Source: Phycisphaerae bacterium
GTDB lineage: Bacteria > Planctomycetota > Phycisphaerae > Sedimentisphaerales > SM23-30
Assembly (NCBI GenBank): GCA_016342495.1
Contig: JAEIOG010000001.1
Location: 1 to 64,000, forward strand
Direction: 5' to 3'
DNA length: 64,000 nt
Shown: piece by piece, positions 41,118 to 49,880 of the stretch
How positions within the stretch are numbered: position 1 is the stretch's first letter
Layout: every line of letters starts with the position of its first letter
Notes under the pieces: model-generated
Databases searched by the model: none
Seen by the model: only the letters and a program-made list of their open reading frames with translations
What the model was told of the DNA's origin: nothing
Position numbers and translations under genes: made by a program

Positions 41118-41482
41118 TGAGCAATCTAACCATAAAAATTGAAGCTCAAGGCAATATAACAATTATGAAACTTATCGGTTCGGCAGATATGACCGAAACG
41201 CAAGAATTTGATGCAAGCATCGACAAAGTTCTGGCTTTAGGATGTGAGCATATAATAGTTGATATGAAATCCTTGTTTTTCGCTTGCAGTATGGCTCTTG
41301 GTTCGCTGGTTAAGCTACGTAAAAAATGCTATCAGGATAAAGTAAAACTTGGTTTGCTTGATATACAACCAAGTTTACATAAAGTTCTGAGGACTACCCA
41401 GCTGGATAATCTTTTCAGTATATATGATACTATCGAAGATGCTGTCAAAGGCCAAGAACAAGAGGAAACATCAAATGAATAA
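41117..41482 (+). CDS. Second STAS-domain protein
   Basis: A 121-residue STAS protein. The core (HIIVDMKSLFFACSMALGSL) keeps a Ser at the expected phosphosite, but the usual Asp before it is Cys. It starts one base into the previous stop and overlaps the amidase gene in ATGAATAA. Having two STAS proteins around one kinase suggests a dual-input switch, with one partner perhaps not phosphorylated normally. Confidence 0.85.
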   Translation: MSNLTIKIEAQGNITIMKLIGSADMTETQEFDASIDKVLALGCEHIIVDMKSLFFACSMALGSLVKLRKKCYQDKVKLGLLDIQPSLHKVLRTTQLDNLFSIYDTIEDAVKGQEQEETSNE

Positions 41483-42143
41483 CATTTCACGCCGCCAAAT
41501 GTTAAAAATAGTGACATTAGGTTTGGGGAGCTTAGCCGTTACAGGTTGTGAGCCAACCTCGTCGACAACTATAATGATGTCAGATGTAAGTCCCAGACGA
41601 TACCGACCTTCAAGTGGAAGCGGAACATCGGGATACAGAAATCCATATCTGGCGCCAGCCCATCTGGATGACATTAATCGCTGGGAAGGCATTATAATAC
41701 ATCATTCAGCAACTACAGCTGGAGACGCAACTACATTCGATGCCATGCACCGCAATGCCAATGGCTGGGACAGTCTGGGTTATCATTTTGTCATCAACAA
41801 TGGCAATAGTGACCATGGGCTGGCTGATGGAGAAATTGAAATCGGCATAAGATGGAAACAGCAAAAGCATGGTGCCCATTGCCGCGTCGATATTAATGAC
41901 GACAATTACTGGAATGAACACACAATAGGCATTTGCCTGGTAGGTAATTTTGAAAACCAAAACCCAACCCCAGCACAATATCAGTCATTAGCAAAGCTAG
42001 TAGCGGTATTACGCAGACATTATAATATTGATCCAAGTAGAATTATTGGTCACAAAGACGCTCCAGGAGCAAAAACACTGTGTCCAGGGAGAAATTTTTC
42101 CTGGTATTCATTTAACCAGGCAATGCGTAATCAATATCTTTAA
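41475..42143 (+). CDS. Lipoprotein N-acetylmuramoyl-L-alanine amidase (Amidase_2/PGRP fold)
   Basis: A 222-residue cell-wall amidase that cuts the muramoyl-L-alanine bond of peptidoglycan. The ATG at 41475 has AGAGG 9 bases upstream; the longer frame to 41424 lies inside the STAS gene. The N-terminus SRRQMLKIVTLGLGSLAVTGC combines a twin-Arg signal with a lipobox (Cys near residue 26). Zinc ligands and core: IIIHHSATTAGDA, YHFVINNGNSD, and GHKDAPGAKTLCPGRNFSW. Its coupling to the STAS operon suggests that the switch may act on wall turnover, though co-transcription alone is the evidence. Confidence 0.88.
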   Translation: MNNISRRQMLKIVTLGLGSLAVTGCEPTSSTTIMMSDVSPRRYRPSSGSGTSGYRNPYLAPAHLDDINRWEGIIIHHSATTAGDATTFDAMHRNANGWDSLGYHFVINNGNSDHGLADGEIEIGIRWKQQKHGAHCRVDINDDNYWNEHTIGICLVGNFENQNPTPAQYQSLAKLVAVLRRHYNIDPSRIIGHKDAPGAKTLCPGRNFSWYSFNQAMRNQYL

Positions 42144-42144
42144 G

Positions 42145-42561
42145 CTACCTTGCTAATGCATCAGCAATAGTTTTACGAATATTTTCCATTTGACCTGGGG
42201 CATATTGGCCTTGAGATGCCAATTTAACGCATTTTTGATTACCTTTACATGGAATGATATGGAAATGTAAATGTGGCACTTCCTGCCCCGCTTGTGAGCC
42301 ATTATTACATACTACATTATAGCCATGGATATCTAATGCATTAACCAAAGCTAAAGCTACATTGGTTAAAGTTTCACCTACAGCAGCCATAGTTTCAGGG
42401 TCACATTGATCAAGTGTTTCGTAATGTTTTTTGGGGATAACCAGGGTATGGCCATCACTGCAAGGGCCAATATCCAAAAAAGCAAGAGTGGCATCATCTT
42501 CATAAATTTTGGCACAAGGTATATTGCCGGCTATTATTTTACAAAATATACAATCTGTCAT
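42145..42561 (-). CDS. HIT family protein
   Basis: A 138-residue nucleotide-binding hydrolase of the HIT superfamily, Hint-type, that removes groups from purine nucleoside phosphoramidates or related substrates. MTDCIFCKIIAGNIPCAKIY carries a Cys pair of the zinc site seen in many bacterial members; the triad motif is HLHFHIIP near residue 96. The ATG ending at 42561 fits AAAGG six bases upstream better than the preceding ATG. Convergent with the amidase, only one base apart; the terminator of the ribosomal cluster follows upstream of it. Confidence 0.9.
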   Translation of the reverse strand: MTDCIFCKIIAGNIPCAKIYEDDATLAFLDIGPCSDGHTLVIPKKHYETLDQCDPETMAAVGETLTNVALALVNALDIHGYNVVCNNGSQAGQEVPHLHFHIIPCKGNQKCVKLASQGQYAPGQMENIRKTIADALAR

Positions 42562-42590
42562 CATGGACCTTTCAGATAATTAAAACGAAA

Positions 42591-42626
42591 AAAGGCAGCT
42601 TCACCAATTACAGGTAAAGCTGCCTT
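42591..42626 (-). terminator. Terminator of the ribosomal protein cluster
   Basis: A 10-bp perfect stem AAGGCAGCTT/AAGCTGCCTT extended by CACC/GGTA, followed on minus by a run of T. It lies 29 bases after the rplQ stop codon. Confidence 0.85.
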
Positions 42627-42654
42627 CAATAACTTGATAATAAAGCCTGAATAA

Positions 42655-43185
42655 TTATTCGGCTTTTTCTTCTTCAATTGGAGTTTCAGCAGGGGTTTCT
42701 TCTGTCACTGGGGTTGTTTGTTCAACTACAGGTTCAGGAGCTTTTACTACTGGTGCAGGTGCTGGAGCAGCTTTAACGGCAAGAGGTTCATCAACAAGCA
42801 TCATCCAACAAAGTTGACCATTATCGCCGAGGCGACGTTTAGCCAAACGAACGATACGAGTATAGCCACCATTACGGTCGGCAAACTTAGGGCCGATTTC
42901 ATTAAAAAGCTTATGAATAACAGTAGTTTGTTTTTCAACCTGGCCATTAACTTCAACACAAATATTACGATCCTGAAGCAAAGCAATAGCTCTGCGACGA
43001 GCATGTAAGGTGCCTTTACGTGCCAAAGTAATAAGCTTTTCTGCGAAAGGACGAATAAATTTAGCCTTTTCAACAGTAGTTTCAATACGACCATGTTCAA
43101 ACAGCGATGCCACCATATTTCTTCTCAAAGCGATACGATGAGAGCTGGTACGGCTTAAGTGTTTTTTAGCCATCTGATGACGCAT
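42655..43185 (-). CDS. rplQ: 50S ribosomal protein L17 with C-terminal extension
   Basis: A 176-residue 50S protein. The conserved N-terminus is MRHQMAKKHLSRTSSHRIALRRNMV. The usual L17 core ends near residue 120; beyond residue about 133 a low-complexity Ala/Pro/Glu tail follows (APAPAPVVKAPEPV, ending IEEEKAE). Such tails are seen in several planctomycetes and make the protein about 50 residues longer than E. coli L17. It is the last gene of the cluster, 146 bases after rpoA, a spacer holding a palindromic repeat. Confidence 0.95.
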   Translation of the reverse strand: MRHQMAKKHLSRTSSHRIALRRNMVASLFEHGRIETTVEKAKFIRPFAEKLITLARKGTLHARRRAIALLQDRNICVEVNGQVEKQTTVIHKLFNEIGPKFADRNGGYTRIVRLAKRRLGDNGQLCWMMLVDEPLAVKAAPAPAPVVKAPEPVVEQTTPVTEETPAETPIEEEKAE

Positions 43186-43214
43186 ATCTAAATTCCTATT
43201 CTATCTAATGGTTA

Positions 43215-43249
43215 TATACCCCAGAGGGTATAGTTTTCTGGCAAAGCCA
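43215..43249. repeat. Two-hairpin palindromic repeat, copy 2
   Basis: TATACCC-CAGA-GGGTATA followed by TGGC-AAA-GCCA, homologous to 16517-16552. It lies in the rpoA-rplQ spacer, 30 bases before the rplQ start. Confidence 0.6.
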
Positions 43250-43331
43250 ATTAATATTATAAATAATAAACTCTAAAATTGTTCGAGCTTTGATAAAAGT
43301 CAAAACACAAAAATAGTTTTAAAGGATATTA

Positions 43332-44315
43332 TTACTTGTCTGATTTCAGCGAAATGCCAAGATCTTCAAGTTTACGTCTAACTTCTCTCAAAGAAGTTTT
43401 ACCAAAGCTGCGTAAGCTAAGCAGTTGATTTTCATCATATTCCAAGAGTTGGCCAAGAGTATCAATTTTAGCCATTTCCAGGCAATTAGCAGCTCGGACA
43501 GAAAGCTGCAATTCAGATGTAGGCATTTCCATTAAGCGTTTTTGCTCTTCATCAGCAGCAGAAATTTCTTCAGGAATTTCTTCAGCGGTTTCTTCGGCAA
43601 AGCTATCGCCCATTTCGAAATATTGGATAAACGGAGTCAGATGTTTGCTGAGTATTTTTGAAGCTTCAACCAAAGCCATCTCAGGGCTAACAGTTCCATC
43701 GGTCCATATTTCCATAACCAGACGATCATAATTAATGACCTGGCCTACACGAGTATCTTCAATTTTATAACGAACACGTCTAACCGGAGAGAAAATAGCG
43801 TCAACAGGAATAATACCGACTTCCTGATTGGGGCCAATTTTTTCGGTGGCAGTGACATAGCCACGGCCTCTTTCAACGGTCAATTCCATGTCAAATTCAA
43901 TATCATCAGTCAAAGTAGCAATAACATGTTCAGGTTCAATAATTGTAATTCCGAGTTCAGCTTCGATATCAGAAGCTTTAATAACACCGGCAGTATTTCT
44001 AGTCAAACGCATTTTACGCGGTTCATCACCATCAAATTTAACAACCAATGATTTGATGTTAAGAACAATATCAGTAACATCTTCTAATACGCCCTTGATG
44101 GACATAAATTCATGGTTAGCGCCTTTAAGTTTAATCGAAGTAACAGCAGCGCCTTCGAGTGAAGATAGTAAAATACGTCTGAGGCTATTTCCAACTGTTG
44201 TACCAAAACCTCTTTCAAAAGGTTCGATATCCAAACGGCCAAAAGTCTCATTTGAAATTTCTCTATCCAACTGTAATTTAGTGGGAAGTTCTAATCCTCG
44301 CCATCTTATACGCAT
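43332..44315 (-). CDS. rpoA: RNA polymerase alpha subunit
   Basis: A 327-residue alpha subunit that nucleates RNA polymerase assembly. The N-terminal domain starts FGRLDIEPFERGFGTTVGNSLRRILLSSLEGAAV, and the C-terminal DNA-binding domain has LQLSVRAANCLEMAKIDTLGQLL and LRSFGKTSLREVRRKLEDLGISL. Between them is a Glu-rich linker (EETAEEIPEEISAADEEQKR). The start has GGAGG 7 bases upstream. Confidence 0.97.
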   Translation of the reverse strand: MRIRWRGLELPTKLQLDREISNETFGRLDIEPFERGFGTTVGNSLRRILLSSLEGAAVTSIKLKGANHEFMSIKGVLEDVTDIVLNIKSLVVKFDGDEPRKMRLTRNTAGVIKASDIEAELGITIIEPEHVIATLTDDIEFDMELTVERGRGYVTATEKIGPNQEVGIIPVDAIFSPVRRVRYKIEDTRVGQVINYDRLVMEIWTDGTVSPEMALVEASKILSKHLTPFIQYFEMGDSFAEETAEEIPEEISAADEEQKRLMEMPTSELQLSVRAANCLEMAKIDTLGQLLEYDENQLLSLRSFGKTSLREVRRKLEDLGISLKSDK

Positions 44316-44430
44316 TATCGGGCCTCCAAATTCGTTATGTATTCAGTATCAGCTAATAGTTCTCACGATTTAAATCGCTTGAGGCCAAAAATCAGCCTTC
44401 TTTTGAAAACATAAAATTATTTATAAAATA

Positions 44431-44458
44431 GCCGATTGATAAACATTATACAATCGGC
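44431..44458 (-). other. Hairpin in the rpsD-rpoA spacer
   Basis: A perfect 8-bp stem GCCGATTG/CAATCGGC with a 12-base AT-rich loop (containing TATAAT on the minus strand) lies 34 bases after rpsD, followed by an AT-rich stretch. It could be a processing or weak attenuation site. Confidence 0.4.
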
Positions 44459-44491
44459 ACAAATTAATTTCAAACCGAAGCAATCAAAAGA

Positions 44492-45121
44492 TTACTTAGA
44501 ACAGAACTCGACAATGAGGTGTTCTTCAACTGGGATTTGAACATCTTCGCGGCTTGGGAAAGCAACGACAGTACCTTCAGGAGTGGCAGAATTAACTTCG
44601 ATCCAGTTCTGAGTGGGGCTACCAGCGATAGCTTCAATCTTAGCTTTGATCATTTTCTGAGTGTTTTCGCCTTTGCCGATAGTAACTTTGTCACCGATTT
44701 TGACAAGGAAACTAGCAACATCAACCCTGGTGCCATTAACGTAAATATGGCCATGATTAATTAACTGTCTGGCATCGCGTCTAGAATCAGTAAAATTCAT
44801 TTTATAGACGACATTATCCAGGCGACGTTCCAAAATACAAAGCAAAGCTTCGCCAGTATTAACAGCTTTAGTTGCCTGATCAAAGTAAATGCGGAACTGT
44901 TTTTCCAACACGCCATAATAGCGTTTCACTTTTTGCTTTTCACGCAGACGGACACCATAATCGGTATTACGGCCACGTCTCCAGTTATGCATACCAGGTA
45001 CTTTGTTCCTAGACTGTTTCTCTATTGGGCACTTTGCAGTTTCACAACGAAGGCCTTTGAGAAACAGTTTCATGCCTTCTCTGCGGCATTGACGACAAAC
45101 TGGTCCTAAACATCTACCCAT
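44492..45121 (-). CDS. rpsD: 30S ribosomal protein S4, zinc-containing type
   Basis: A 209-residue primary 16S-binding protein of the small subunit. MGRCLGPVCRQCRREGMKL and RCETAKCPIEK contain the four cysteines of the zinc-binding (C+) form. The S4 RNA-binding domain follows: LERRLDNVVYKMNFTDSRRD, ARQLINHGHIYVNG. I drop a preceding ATG codon. Between rpsK and rpoA as in the alpha operon. Confidence 0.97.
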   Translation of the reverse strand: MGRCLGPVCRQCRREGMKLFLKGLRCETAKCPIEKQSRNKVPGMHNWRRGRNTDYGVRLREKQKVKRYYGVLEKQFRIYFDQATKAVNTGEALLCILERRLDNVVYKMNFTDSRRDARQLINHGHIYVNGTRVDVASFLVKIGDKVTIGKGENTQKMIKAKIEAIAGSPTQNWIEVNSATPEGTVVAFPSREDVQIPVEEHLIVEFCSK

Positions 45122-45209
45122 CACTACTCCAACGAATATTTATATTTCGGGTTTTATTCTATTAAGGTTGAGCCAGGCACACAAAACGGGCCATCGGCAC
45201 CAACCACTT

Positions 45210-45593
45210 TTATACTCTTCTACGCTTAGCCGGACGACAACCATTATGAGGCAATGGAGTGACATCTTCAATCGCAGAAATTCGCAAACCAGCAGCTTGT
45301 AAAGCTGAGATTGCAGATTCGCGACCGCTGCCGGCACCTTTAACTCTAACTTCAACTTCACTTACACCACTTTTTTTGGCAGTATTAGCACATTTTTCTG
45401 CAGCTCTTTGAGCAGCAAAAGGCGTACTTTTACGAGAGCCTTTAAAGCCAATCGTGCCAGCTGAGTCCCAGCAAAGTGTTTCACCATTAACATCAGTAAT
45501 AGTGATTTGCGTGTTATTGAAAGTTGCTTTAATATGAGCAATACCTTTGCCCACATTACGGCGAACTCTTTTTTTCGTACCTCTTTTAGCCAT
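45210..45593 (-). CDS. rpsK: 30S ribosomal protein S11
   Basis: A 127-residue platform protein of the small subunit. Diagnostic stretches: [41 protein letters not shown]-like core, [21 protein letters not shown], and the C-terminal [18 protein letters not shown]. Length standard. Confidence 0.97.
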   Translation of the reverse strand: MAKRGTKKRVRRNVGKGIAHIKATFNNTQITITDVNGETLCWDSAGTIGFKGSRKSTPFAAQRAAEKCANTAKKSGVSEVEVRVKGAGSGRESAISALQAAGLRISAIEDVTPLPHNGCRPAKRRRV

Positions 45594-45695
45594 TTCTTTT
45601 CCTGCTATATAAGGATTATTAACGTTGTTTTTTTACCAAACAACAATCTCATTGACAGCATTATACCAGCTGCAAATGTAAAAGCACTGAAATGC

Positions 45696-46079
45696 TTAAC
45701 GCATTTCCTTAACACCCTTTTTACCAGCAACAGTCTTTTTGGGACCTTTACGGGTACGAGCGTTACACTTAGTAGATTGTCCACGAACAGGAAGCCCACG
45801 TCTATGACGAATACCTCTGTAGCAGGCAATATCTTTTAGGCGAGATATATTCTGAGACACAGTTCTTCTAAGTTGGCCTTCAATCACATAACTACGGGCA
45901 AGAATGCCAGCAATTTTTGTGATTTCCTCTTCGGAAAGATCTTTTGCTTTTAAGGTCTCATCGATCTGAGCTTCTTTAAGAATCTCATGAGCGAAATATC
46001 GACCAATACCCTGAATATAAGTCAGGGCGATCCAAACCGGTTTGTTATTTGGTACATCGACACCAGCAATACGCGGCAT
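45696..46079 (-). CDS. rpsM: 30S ribosomal protein S13
   Basis: A 127-residue head protein that touches the P-site tRNA and L5. [20 protein letters not shown] at the N-terminus, then IQGIGR, and the basic tail [35 protein letters not shown]. The start is the second of two in-frame ATGs, matching the family's MPRIAG. Confidence 0.97.
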   Translation of the reverse strand: MPRIAGVDVPNNKPVWIALTYIQGIGRYFAHEILKEAQIDETLKAKDLSEEEITKIAGILARSYVIEGQLRRTVSQNISRLKDIACYRGIRHRRGLPVRGQSTKCNARTRKGPKKTVAGKKGVKEMR

Positions 46080-46093
46080 ATTCATGTTCCTCG

Positions 46094-46213
46094 CTATTTA
46101 CCTTGACGCTGTTTGTGACGTGGGTTAGATGAACAAATTATTCTAACTACGCCTTTGCGTTTGACAATCTTACAGTTTTCACAAATTCTTTTTACAGAAG
46201 TTCTTACTTTCAT
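46094..46213 (-). CDS. rpmJ: 50S ribosomal protein L36
   Basis: A 39-residue protein, too short for most open-frame screens: [20 protein letters not shown] then [19 protein letters not shown]. The zinc ligands are CxxC (Cys11, Cys14), Cys27 and His33, the classical form. It lies between infA and rpsM as expected, 14 bases before rpsM. Confidence 0.95.
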   Translation of the reverse strand: MKVRTSVKRICENCKIVKRKGVVRIICSSNPRHKQRQGK

Positions 46214-46319
46214 AATTTCATACCTACCTTAAGCTGAGTAGTTTTACCTAACCCATATAGCTCAATTTGATTTTTGTTTTTTAACAGTATCAATACTGTT
46301 ATGGCAACAATCAGCTACC

Positions 46320-46535
46320 CTATTTTCTCAGAACAATACGTCCTCGAGTCAAATCATAAGGGCTTAATTCTACAGTAACAGTATCACCAGGAAGTATTCT
46401 GATAAAATGCATACGCATTTTTCCAGAAACATGAGCCATTATCGAATGGCCATTTTCCAGGTCTACTTTGAATACCGCATTAGGCAAGGCTTCCTTGACT
46501 ATTGCATCTACTCTAATTGCATCATTTTTGGCCAT
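46320..46535 (-). CDS. infA: Translation initiation factor IF-1
   Basis: A 71-residue OB-fold protein that occupies the A site during initiation. [20 protein letters not shown] begins the mature form; 17 upstream codons of the open frame are discarded. The body has [30 protein letters not shown] and ends [11 protein letters not shown]. Between map and rpmJ. Confidence 0.97.
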   Translation of the reverse strand: MAKNDAIRVDAIVKEALPNAVFKVDLENGHSIMAHVSGKMRMHFIRILPGDTVTVELSPYDLTRGRIVLRK

Positions 46536-46613
46536 TATACTCTTTCTATTATCCGTATTAAAACACAGATCGGATAGTATACACACTTTTTCAAAATAGT
46601 CAACAGTTGTTTT

Positions 46614-47387
46614 CTATTGTAAAGTTAAAATTTCACTGCCTTTTTCTGTGACAGCGATGGTATGTTCCCAGTGAGCGGAGGGCTTACCATCCAGGGTCAC
46701 AACAGTCCAACCATCTTTAAGGGTTCTGACCTTCTCTGAGCCTAGATTAACCATAGGTTCAATGGCCAAAACCATGCCTTTGCGTAACATAAAATCATTT
46801 CGCAAGACATGTCGATCCACATAATTGGGGATTTTAGGATCTTCATGCATTTTTCGGCCAATACCGTGGCCAACATACTCACGCACAACAGCAAAGCCAG
46901 CTTTTTCAGCATGTGCTTGCATAGCTTTGGCAATTTCGCTCCAGTAAACCCCTGGTTTTATTGCACTTACAGCGATAAGCAAAGTTTGCTCGGTCACTTC
47001 AACCAGTCTCTTGGTTTCGTCAGAAACATTACCAACCAGAAAAGTTCTGGCGGCATCACCACAATAACCTTTAAGTTTGGTTCCACAATCTACACTGATA
47101 ATGTCACCATCTTTGAGTTGTCGTTTACTCGGAATTCCGTGAACAACCTGCTCATTGATGCTTACACAAATGCTAGAAGGAAAATCCGGGTAAGGTGGAT
47201 TGGGCACACCACGAAATAAAGCAATGGCGCCATTGTCTTGGATAATTTTATCACTGAGATCAGATAAAAATTGCGTCGTTATCCCGGGTTTTAATATTTT
47301 TTTTATTTCATCGTGCACTTGGCCAACAATTCGGCCAGCATCACGCATCAATTCAATTTCATTATCACTTCGTATCGAAATAGCCAT
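46614..47387 (-). CDS. map: Type I methionine aminopeptidase
   Basis: A 257-residue dinuclear-metal peptidase removing N-terminal Met from new proteins. Metal ligands appear in order: DIISVDCGTKLKGYCGDAART (two Asp), EYVGHGIGRKMHEDPKIPNY (His), GMVLAIEPMVNLGS (Glu), and SAHWEHTIAVTEKG (Glu). No N-terminal SH3 or zinc extension. Four bases after adk, which it follows in the operon. Confidence 0.97.
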   Translation of the reverse strand: MAISIRSDNEIELMRDAGRIVGQVHDEIKKILKPGITTQFLSDLSDKIIQDNGAIALFRGVPNPPYPDFPSSICVSINEQVVHGIPSKRQLKDGDIISVDCGTKLKGYCGDAARTFLVGNVSDETKRLVEVTEQTLLIAVSAIKPGVYWSEIAKAMQAHAEKAGFAVVREYVGHGIGRKMHEDPKIPNYVDRHVLRNDFMLRKGMVLAIEPMVNLGSEKVRTLKDGWTVVTLDGKPSAHWEHTIAVTEKGSEILTLQ

Positions 47388-47391
47388 GAGG

Positions 47392-48039
47392 TTAAACCTT
47401 ATCGAGGACCTCTACTATTTGTTTTGTAACATTTTCAATCGCAGCATTTCCATCAAGATCCGCAATATTACCTTTTTTGGTATAATAAGCAACCAAAGGC
47501 GATGTTTGTTCATGGTAAGTTGCGATTCGACTACGAACAGTTTCGGAAGTATCATCACTACGCTGATTTAGTTGGCCACAACCTTTATCGCATTGATTTT
47601 CGACCTTAGGTGGGCTGAATACCAGGTGATAAGAAGCTCCACATTTCAGGCAGCTCCGACGGCCAGTGACGCGTTCTTCCAATTTATTATCATCAACTTG
47701 CAAATTTAATGCAACATCGATTTTTTTGCCTGCCTTGTCCATGGCATTATCTAATGCTTCGGCCTGGCCAATAGTTCTTGGGAAGCCATCAAGGACAAAA
47801 CCTTTAGCATCGTCAGCGGCCTGAATTTCTTTCATCATCATTGCAACGATCAGGTTATCAGGAACAAGTTTACCGCTATCCATATAGCTCTGAGCTTCTT
47901 TGCCCAAGTCGGTGCCTTCTTTACGTTCACGACGAAGGATGTCACCACTGGACATATGCTTAAGAGCATACCGGTCACAAATAAAGTTACATTGAGTGCC
48001 TTTGCCTGCACCGGGAGGGCCTAAAAATACTACAATCAT
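47392..48039 (-). CDS. adk: Adenylate kinase with zinc-type lid
   Basis: A 215-residue enzyme interconverting ATP, ADP and AMP. The P-loop is FLGPPGAGKGTQCNFI; DGFPRTIGQAEAL and VTGRRSCLKCGASYHLVF follow. The lid has two cysteine pairs (CLKC and CDKGC), a structural zinc site as in Gram-positive enzymes. It overlaps secY by four bases. Confidence 0.97.
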   Translation of the reverse strand: MIVVFLGPPGAGKGTQCNFICDRYALKHMSSGDILRRERKEGTDLGKEAQSYMDSGKLVPDNLIVAMMMKEIQAADDAKGFVLDGFPRTIGQAEALDNAMDKAGKKIDVALNLQVDDNKLEERVTGRRSCLKCGASYHLVFSPPKVENQCDKGCGQLNQRSDDTSETVRSRIATYHEQTSPLVAYYTKKGNIADLDGNAAIENVTKQIVEVLDKV

Positions 48040-49373
48040 GATCGAGAACCTTTTATCTTTCCGCTATCCATAAAGCCGGAATAATTACGCATTATCAATT
48101 GAGTTTCGATCTTCTGTACCAGATCAAGAGAAACTGAGACAACGATGAGCAAACCAGTACCACCCAAGAAAGTAGCGACACCAAAAGGTATTCCCATCAG
48201 GGCCATCACAAGAGCTGGGATAACAGCGATCAAAGCGAGAGATCCAGCTCCGACATAAGTTATGCGTGTCATTACATTTTCGAGATATTCAGCGGTACGT
48301 TTTCCAGGACGAAGTCCAGGAATAAAGCTACCATAATCTCTTAAGTTATTAGCAACCTCTTTTGGCTGGAACTGTACAGTAGTCCAGAAGAAAGCAAAGA
48401 AGTAAATCAAAGCAATATATAAGAAGTTATAAACAAAACTGGTTGGCAAGAAAGCATCTCCAAGCCAAGAACATGAAGGCCATCGTTCAGCCATCATTTT
48501 GAATATAATAGTTGGGAACTGCATTAAAGTGACAGCAAAGATAATCGGGATAACGCCACCATGGTTCAGACGTAAAGGCAAATATTGCTTTTGTCCGCCA
48601 TAGACTCGACGTCCACGAGTAGTTTTTGCCTGCTGGACTGGAATACGACGTTGAGCCTGCGTAATAAAAATCGCACCAGCGATAACACCAATAAATGCAA
48701 TAATAAGGACAACAATAGTTAAAGGGTTAATATCTATGCGTTTTAATGAAATAACCGCATTAGGCATTCTGGAGACAATACCAGCCATAATAATAAGACT
48801 AATACCGTTACCGATGCCATATTCATCGATTTGTTCACCCAGCCACATTAAAAAGACAGTACCGGCTGTCATAGCGCAAACACCCATCATAAAGAATAGA
48901 ATTCTATTCTGCTCCAAGATTTCGCTATAGACAAAGCCAGATTTGACCATCCATCCGAGGATAAAAGCCCCCTGGACGATACAGAGCCCCACCGTGAGCC
49001 AGCGAGTATACTCCTGTATTTTCTTGCGGCCCATTGTACCTTCTTTAGAAAGTTTTTCAAGAGAAGGAATAACTGTGGTCAGCAATTGCAAAATAATCGA
49101 GGCAGAGATATAAGGCATTATACCAAGGCCAAACAATGAACTTTGCCGAAGATTACCACCGGTAAAAATCTGGATGTAATCCGCAGCACGTTCGGCGGCA
49201 GTTTTATCTTCATCCTCAGTTACCTGATCAGTAATAGCTTTCATCTGATTCTTATCTACACCAGGTAGAGGAATATAGAATCCAACCCTGTAAATGCAAA
49301 GCATCAACAGGGTAAAGATTATTTTTTTTCTCAATTCTGGTATTTTAAATATACTTACAAATGCCGAGATCAT
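48036..49373 (-). CDS. secY: Protein translocase subunit SecY
   Basis: A 445-residue ten-helix channel protein of the Sec translocon. Landmarks: RVGFYIPLPGVDKNQ, the plug-near GLGIMPYISASIILQLLTTV, and loops QAQRRIPVQQAKTTRGRRVY and FGGQKQ-like GGQKQYLPLRLNHGGVIPIIFA. I use the ATG ending at 49373 rather than the TTG two codons before. Follows rplO as usual. Confidence 0.96.
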   Translation of the reverse strand: MISAFVSIFKIPELRKKIIFTLLMLCIYRVGFYIPLPGVDKNQMKAITDQVTEDEDKTAAERAADYIQIFTGGNLRQSSLFGLGIMPYISASIILQLLTTVIPSLEKLSKEGTMGRKKIQEYTRWLTVGLCIVQGAFILGWMVKSGFVYSEILEQNRILFFMMGVCAMTAGTVFLMWLGEQIDEYGIGNGISLIIMAGIVSRMPNAVISLKRIDINPLTIVVLIIAFIGVIAGAIFITQAQRRIPVQQAKTTRGRRVYGGQKQYLPLRLNHGGVIPIIFAVTLMQFPTIIFKMMAERWPSCSWLGDAFLPTSFVYNFLYIALIYFFAFFWTTVQFQPKEVANNLRDYGSFIPGLRPGKRTAEYLENVMTRITYVGAGSLALIAVIPALVMALMGIPFGVATFLGGTGLLIVVSVSLDLVQKIETQLIMRNYSGFMDSGKIKGSRS

Positions 49374-49415
49374 TAGCAAACTCGCTCCCTGTAGGTTATT
49401 ATATACGCATCAAAG

Positions 49416-49859
49416 TTACAGTTGCTCGATAGTACCACCAGCACTGGTGATTTTTTGTAGAGCAGATTTGCTAAATTTATTAGCAACAACTGTAAGTTTA
49501 CGATTAAGTTCACCGTCGCCTAAAACTTTTAGTGGTAAATCAGTGCCGCGGACAAGTCCAATGTTAGACAAAACTTCTGCATCAACGCGAGTACCTTCAT
49601 CGAAACAATCCAATTGGGATACGTTAACGATAGCATAGCGAGTTGCAAAATTAACATTGTTAAAACCGCGTTTAGGTAAACGACGGAATAATGGCATCTG
49701 GCCACCTTCTGAGGTAATAGGAGGCATGCCACCGGCGCGAGATTTTTGGCCTTTATGACCTTTACCGGAAGTTTTGCCAAGTCCACTACCCTGACCTCTA
49801 CCAATACGACGGCGAGCCTTATGCTTACCAACCAGAGATGTTATCTCATGATTCATCAT
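49416..49859 (-). CDS. rplO: 50S ribosomal protein L15
   Basis: A 147-residue 23S-binding protein. The basic N-terminus is GKHKARRRIGRGQGSGLGKT then SGKGHKGQKSRAG; the globular C-domain includes PLFRRLPKRGFNNVNF and LTVVANKFSKSALQKITSAG. It follows rpsE directly: no rpmD (L30) gene lies in the 21-base gap. Confidence 0.96.
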   Translation of the reverse strand: MMNHEITSLVGKHKARRRIGRGQGSGLGKTSGKGHKGQKSRAGGMPPITSEGGQMPLFRRLPKRGFNNVNFATRYAIVNVSQLDCFDEGTRVDAEVLSNIGLVRGTDLPLKVLGDGELNRKLTVVANKFSKSALQKITSAGGTIEQL

Positions 49860-49880
49860 GGCTGTTCAGTTCCTTATCAT

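Noticed and set aside
46281-46300. AACAGTAT/ATACTGTT hairpin between infA and rpmJ as a terminator
   Set aside because: On the minus strand it is followed by A rather than T residues, so a terminator role is unlikely.
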